Part shown: piece by piece, positions 61,489 to 64,000 of the stretch | How positions within the stretch are numbered: the first letter of the stretch is position 1 | Layout of the letters: each line of letters begins with the position of its first letter | DNA from: Opitutia bacterium | GTDB lineage: Bacteria > Verrucomicrobiota > Verrucomicrobiia > Opitutales > UBA953 | Direction: 5' to 3' | Length of the DNA stretch: 64,000 nt | Assembly (NCBI GenBank): GCA_947470855.1 | Contig: CANIUQ010000001.1 | Location: 1 to 64,000 of the forward strand | The notes under the pieces: generated by a model | Databases searched by the model: none | What the model was told of the DNA's origin: nothing | What the model saw: the letters and a program-made list of their open reading frames with translations, nothing else | Translations under genes and position numbers: made by a program

Positions 61489-63860
61489 GAAACCTTTGTC
61501 GTATCGTCCGACTTATCCTCGGTTTTTTCTGCCACTTCACTCGCTTGTGCCGTTTGGGTGGCAGCCACTTTAGCTGCTTCATAATACTTCTCGTAACTTG
61601 CGTCGAAGGAATCGGTATAGATTGAAGCCAAGCGGAGAGACATACGATTAAGCACGGCACCGATAATGGGCACTCCCACTTCTCTTAATCGTAAAATGCA
61701 TTCTCCCGCATTTCGGGTGCTTACACCATTGTACCTAACGACATAAATAACCCCATCAACATAAGGCATTAAATTTAGCGAATCTGAAACCGCACCAATC
61801 GGAGGTGAGTCAACAAAGATGCGGTCGTAGCGAGAACGCATATCAACCAACATATCGATATACTTAGGGTTGCTGATTACCTGCGTAGGATTTCGACAAC
61901 TCATACCGACAGGGAGCACATCTAAATTAGGCGCAACATCCTTCACGATCGCTTCATCAATCGTACATTCATCGTTAAACCAGCGACTAATACCATTAGA
62001 CCCCACCAGACCTAGCGAAGGACCGACATTAGGCAGACGTAAGTCAGAATCAATAATGAGCACCTTTTCACCATGCTGAGCAAAGCAAAGGGCCAAATTG
62101 GTCACGACAAAGGTTTTACCTTCACCTGGACGAGTCGAAGTAGCGAGGAAGACTCGACTGCGCATGGAATTTGGATTCACGCGCATGGCTGAATAAATCG
62201 AGCGAATCGCCTCGGCAGCAATAATGTCTTTGTCGTGACGACCAAGCAAAGCACGGTCTGGTCCGACTGACTTATCAACCTGTGGAATTGTACCGAGAAT
62301 GTGTAATCCTAAATTGAATTCCACATCCTTAGGAGATTTCAAACGATCATCAAAAGCTCCCAAGAGAACAATCATTCCAATTCCTACTGCGACCCCCAAA
62401 CCTAGTCCAACGACTGCATTCGCGTAATAATTTTTATTCGCGGGACGATCGGACACCGAAGGGTAATCAAGAATCTTGATAGAAGTACTCGTACCCGTGG
62501 TTGAAGAACGCAATTTGGCTTCTTCAAAACTTTGCTTTTGACGCGACAAAAATTCTTCCTGGCCACGAATATCTTTATCAATCCGCTCCAGCTCAATATT
62601 AGCCACTTGCAATCGAGAAATTTCCTCATCCTTCCGTTCTAAATTTGCCACAATCGCATCGTAACTCGCCTTCGCATTTTGAATGGAAGCCTGTATTCGA
62701 TTCACTGAATTAGCGACGGCAACCTGTAAATCATCCTCAGCCTGAGACAGCTGTGCACGAGCTTGGATAAGTGTGGGGTGCTCATCGGTATACTTTGTTT
62801 CCATTGAGCTAATCGCCAACTTCAAATCGGCTATCTTATTAGCCAAAGCGGCTACACGTTCATCGGCACGCACCTGTGCGATATCGTAAGGATTTTTGCC
62901 CGACTTTTTATAGTCCAAAACTAGTCGCCAAATAATTTCGAGTTCATCAATTGTCTTCTGAGCATCTTCTCGGCCTTTGACCAATGCACCACGCTCGGAA
63001 GCAAGAGTATTGGTATCTTTAGCGATTGAGAGAAGTTTTTGGCTTTTAATTAACTCATTTCTTTTGTCGTAAAGCTTACGTAAGCGATCCTCAATCACCT
63101 CGATATCCATCCGATATTTTTCAATTAGGGGATTCGTAACCGTTAATCGTTCATCTTCGCTATTCTTCTGGATTGCCTTGCAAAACATCGTGGCAATCTG
63201 CCGAGCCATTTCACGATTAGGGTGGGTAAACTCAACCAGAACGATGAGAGAAGAACGCTGTGGCGAAATCGAGCGCTGGCGGGCAAAAACCTCCTGCTCG
63301 GACAATGGACCCGTGAAAATATTGCCACCTTGGTAAGGAGTAAGGACTTCTTTCTTTTCTGCCGTAGTTAATTGTCGTGAAACAGATTCAATAATCACCC
63401 CGCTGCGCATCGTTTCAATCGCGGTGCCAAAGTCATCTCCCGAGCCAATATTGAAATTACTTTCAACCCCTGTAGCGGTGGCGGAAATATTGGGTGCTGT
63501 TCGAAAGACTCGCAAGCGGCCCGTTGCTTTGTATTCGGGCATCGTATTGTAAGTGGTAATCAGTGACAGGGTAACAAAGACCAAAACCGAAAGAACCAAC
63601 CACCAGATACGCTCGCGTACCATAGCGATATAAGCGAGAATAGAGATACCAGTGTCTTTCGATGTCTGGTTATAATTTCCATAACCACCCTGGCGATACC
63701 CCTGGCCATAATTGCCCTGCCCAGGTAAAAAGCCATAACCACCTCCATAGCCTCCTCCATAACCCCCATAGCCATAACCCGAGCCATAAGCACCGTAGCC
63801 CGAACGAGGCTTCGGGGTTGGAGGTGTAGTATTCTTGGACTCGGGTTTTGGATCGCTCAT
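61485..63860 (-). CDS. Polysaccharide biosynthesis tyrosine autokinase (Wzc-like BY-kinase) with Gly/Tyr-rich N-terminus
   Basis: Wzz domain, Walker A STRPGEGKTFVV, Walker A' VLIIDSDLRLP, C-terminal Tyr cluster SIYTDSFDASYEKYYEA. Confidence 0.92.
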   Translation of the reverse strand: MSDPKPESKNTTPPTPKPRSGYGAYGSGYGYGGYGGGYGGGYGFLPGQGNYGQGYRQGGYGNYNQTSKDTGISILAYIAMVRERIWWLVLSVLVFVTLSLITTYNTMPEYKATGRLRVFRTAPNISATATGVESNFNIGSGDDFGTAIETMRSGVIIESVSRQLTTAEKKEVLTPYQGGNIFTGPLSEQEVFARQRSISPQRSSLIVLVEFTHPNREMARQIATMFCKAIQKNSEDERLTVTNPLIEKYRMDIEVIEDRLRKLYDKRNELIKSQKLLSIAKDTNTLASERGALVKGREDAQKTIDELEIIWRLVLDYKKSGKNPYDIAQVRADERVAALANKIADLKLAISSMETKYTDEHPTLIQARAQLSQAEDDLQVAVANSVNRIQASIQNAKASYDAIVANLERKDEEISRLQVANIELERIDKDIRGQEEFLSRQKQSFEEAKLRSSTTGTSTSIKILDYPSVSDRPANKNYYANAVVGLGLGVAVGIGMIVLLGAFDDRLKSPKDVEFNLGLHILGTIPQVDKSVGPDRALLGRHDKDIIAAEAIRSIYSAMRVNPNSMRSRVFLATSTRPGEGKTFVVTNLALCFAQHGEKVLIIDSDLRLPNVGPSLGLVGSNGISRWFNDECTIDEAIVKDVAPNLDVLPVGMSCRNPTQVISNPKYIDMLVDMRSRYDRIFVDSPPIGAVSDSLNLMPYVDGVIYVVRYNGVSTRNAGECILRLREVGVPIIGAVLNRMSLRLASIYTDSFDASYEKYYEAAKVAATQTAQASEVAEKTEDKSDDTTKVS

Positions 63861-63866
63861 TTTAAA

Positions 63867-64000
63867 TTAAAAACGACTATCCTCCACATAAATAGCATCT
63901 TCGTCTTGAAGAATGAAGTCTGGTTGTTCGCCTGAATCAATTTTGCGTAAATCCTTAACGATGACGGTCATTTTTCCATCGACCATTCGCTTAATGGAAA
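63867..64000 (-). CDS. Polysaccharide export (Wza-like) protein C-terminus, partial
   Basis: Reverse frame ...IKRMVDGKMTVIVKDLRKIDSGEQPDFILQDEDAIYVEDSRF*; adjacent to BY-kinase. Confidence 0.65.
   Translation of the reverse strand, partial: SIKRMVDGKMTVIVKDLRKIDSGEQPDFILQDEDAIYVEDSRF

Overview
The window looks like a chromosomal, mostly housekeeping segment of an LPS-bearing Gram-negative bacterium, probably PVC/Verrucomicrobiota-like; this taxonomy is inferred from gene content only. It is densely coded, with about 58 protein genes, one tRNA-Ala(GGC), and no recognisable transposon, prophage, CRISPR array or rRNA. Recognisable blocks, left to right: a lipid A segment (lpxB plus a GnnA-like oxidoreductase) next to clpB; aroE and a prepilin peptidase; an oleC-oleD pair (beta-lactone/long-chain olefin type) with a hotdog thioesterase; nth; a fused P-protein gcvP; metF; argS; sufT-hemW; a DUF3050 gene; trmL-smpB-rpoZ; rpmB; fabV-parA-mfd-surA-like-malQ; ettA; nusA-infB-rbfA; mcsB-mcsA; a KS-ACP pair; clpC; nrnA-truB-ribF; mpl-hpf; recN-yggS; sppA; and the start of an exopolysaccharide locus (BY-kinase plus Wza-like export protein). 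The observations most worth a second look are: (1) a near-consensus promoter followed at once by an intrinsic terminator, with a competing hairpin, in the nusA leader, suggesting an autoregulatory attenuator; (2) a DUF3050 protein with an HxxxDxxH motif resembling heme-oxygenase-like diiron oxidases; (3) a GnnA-like gene translationally overlapping lpxB; (4) a complete McsA/McsB/ClpC arginine-phosphorylation module in an LPS-bearing background, splitting the usual nusA...ribF gene order; (5) a conserved ~480-aa protein of unknown function; (6) near-systematic 3' overlap of convergent genes. All calls were made by eye from sequence motifs; no database search was run.
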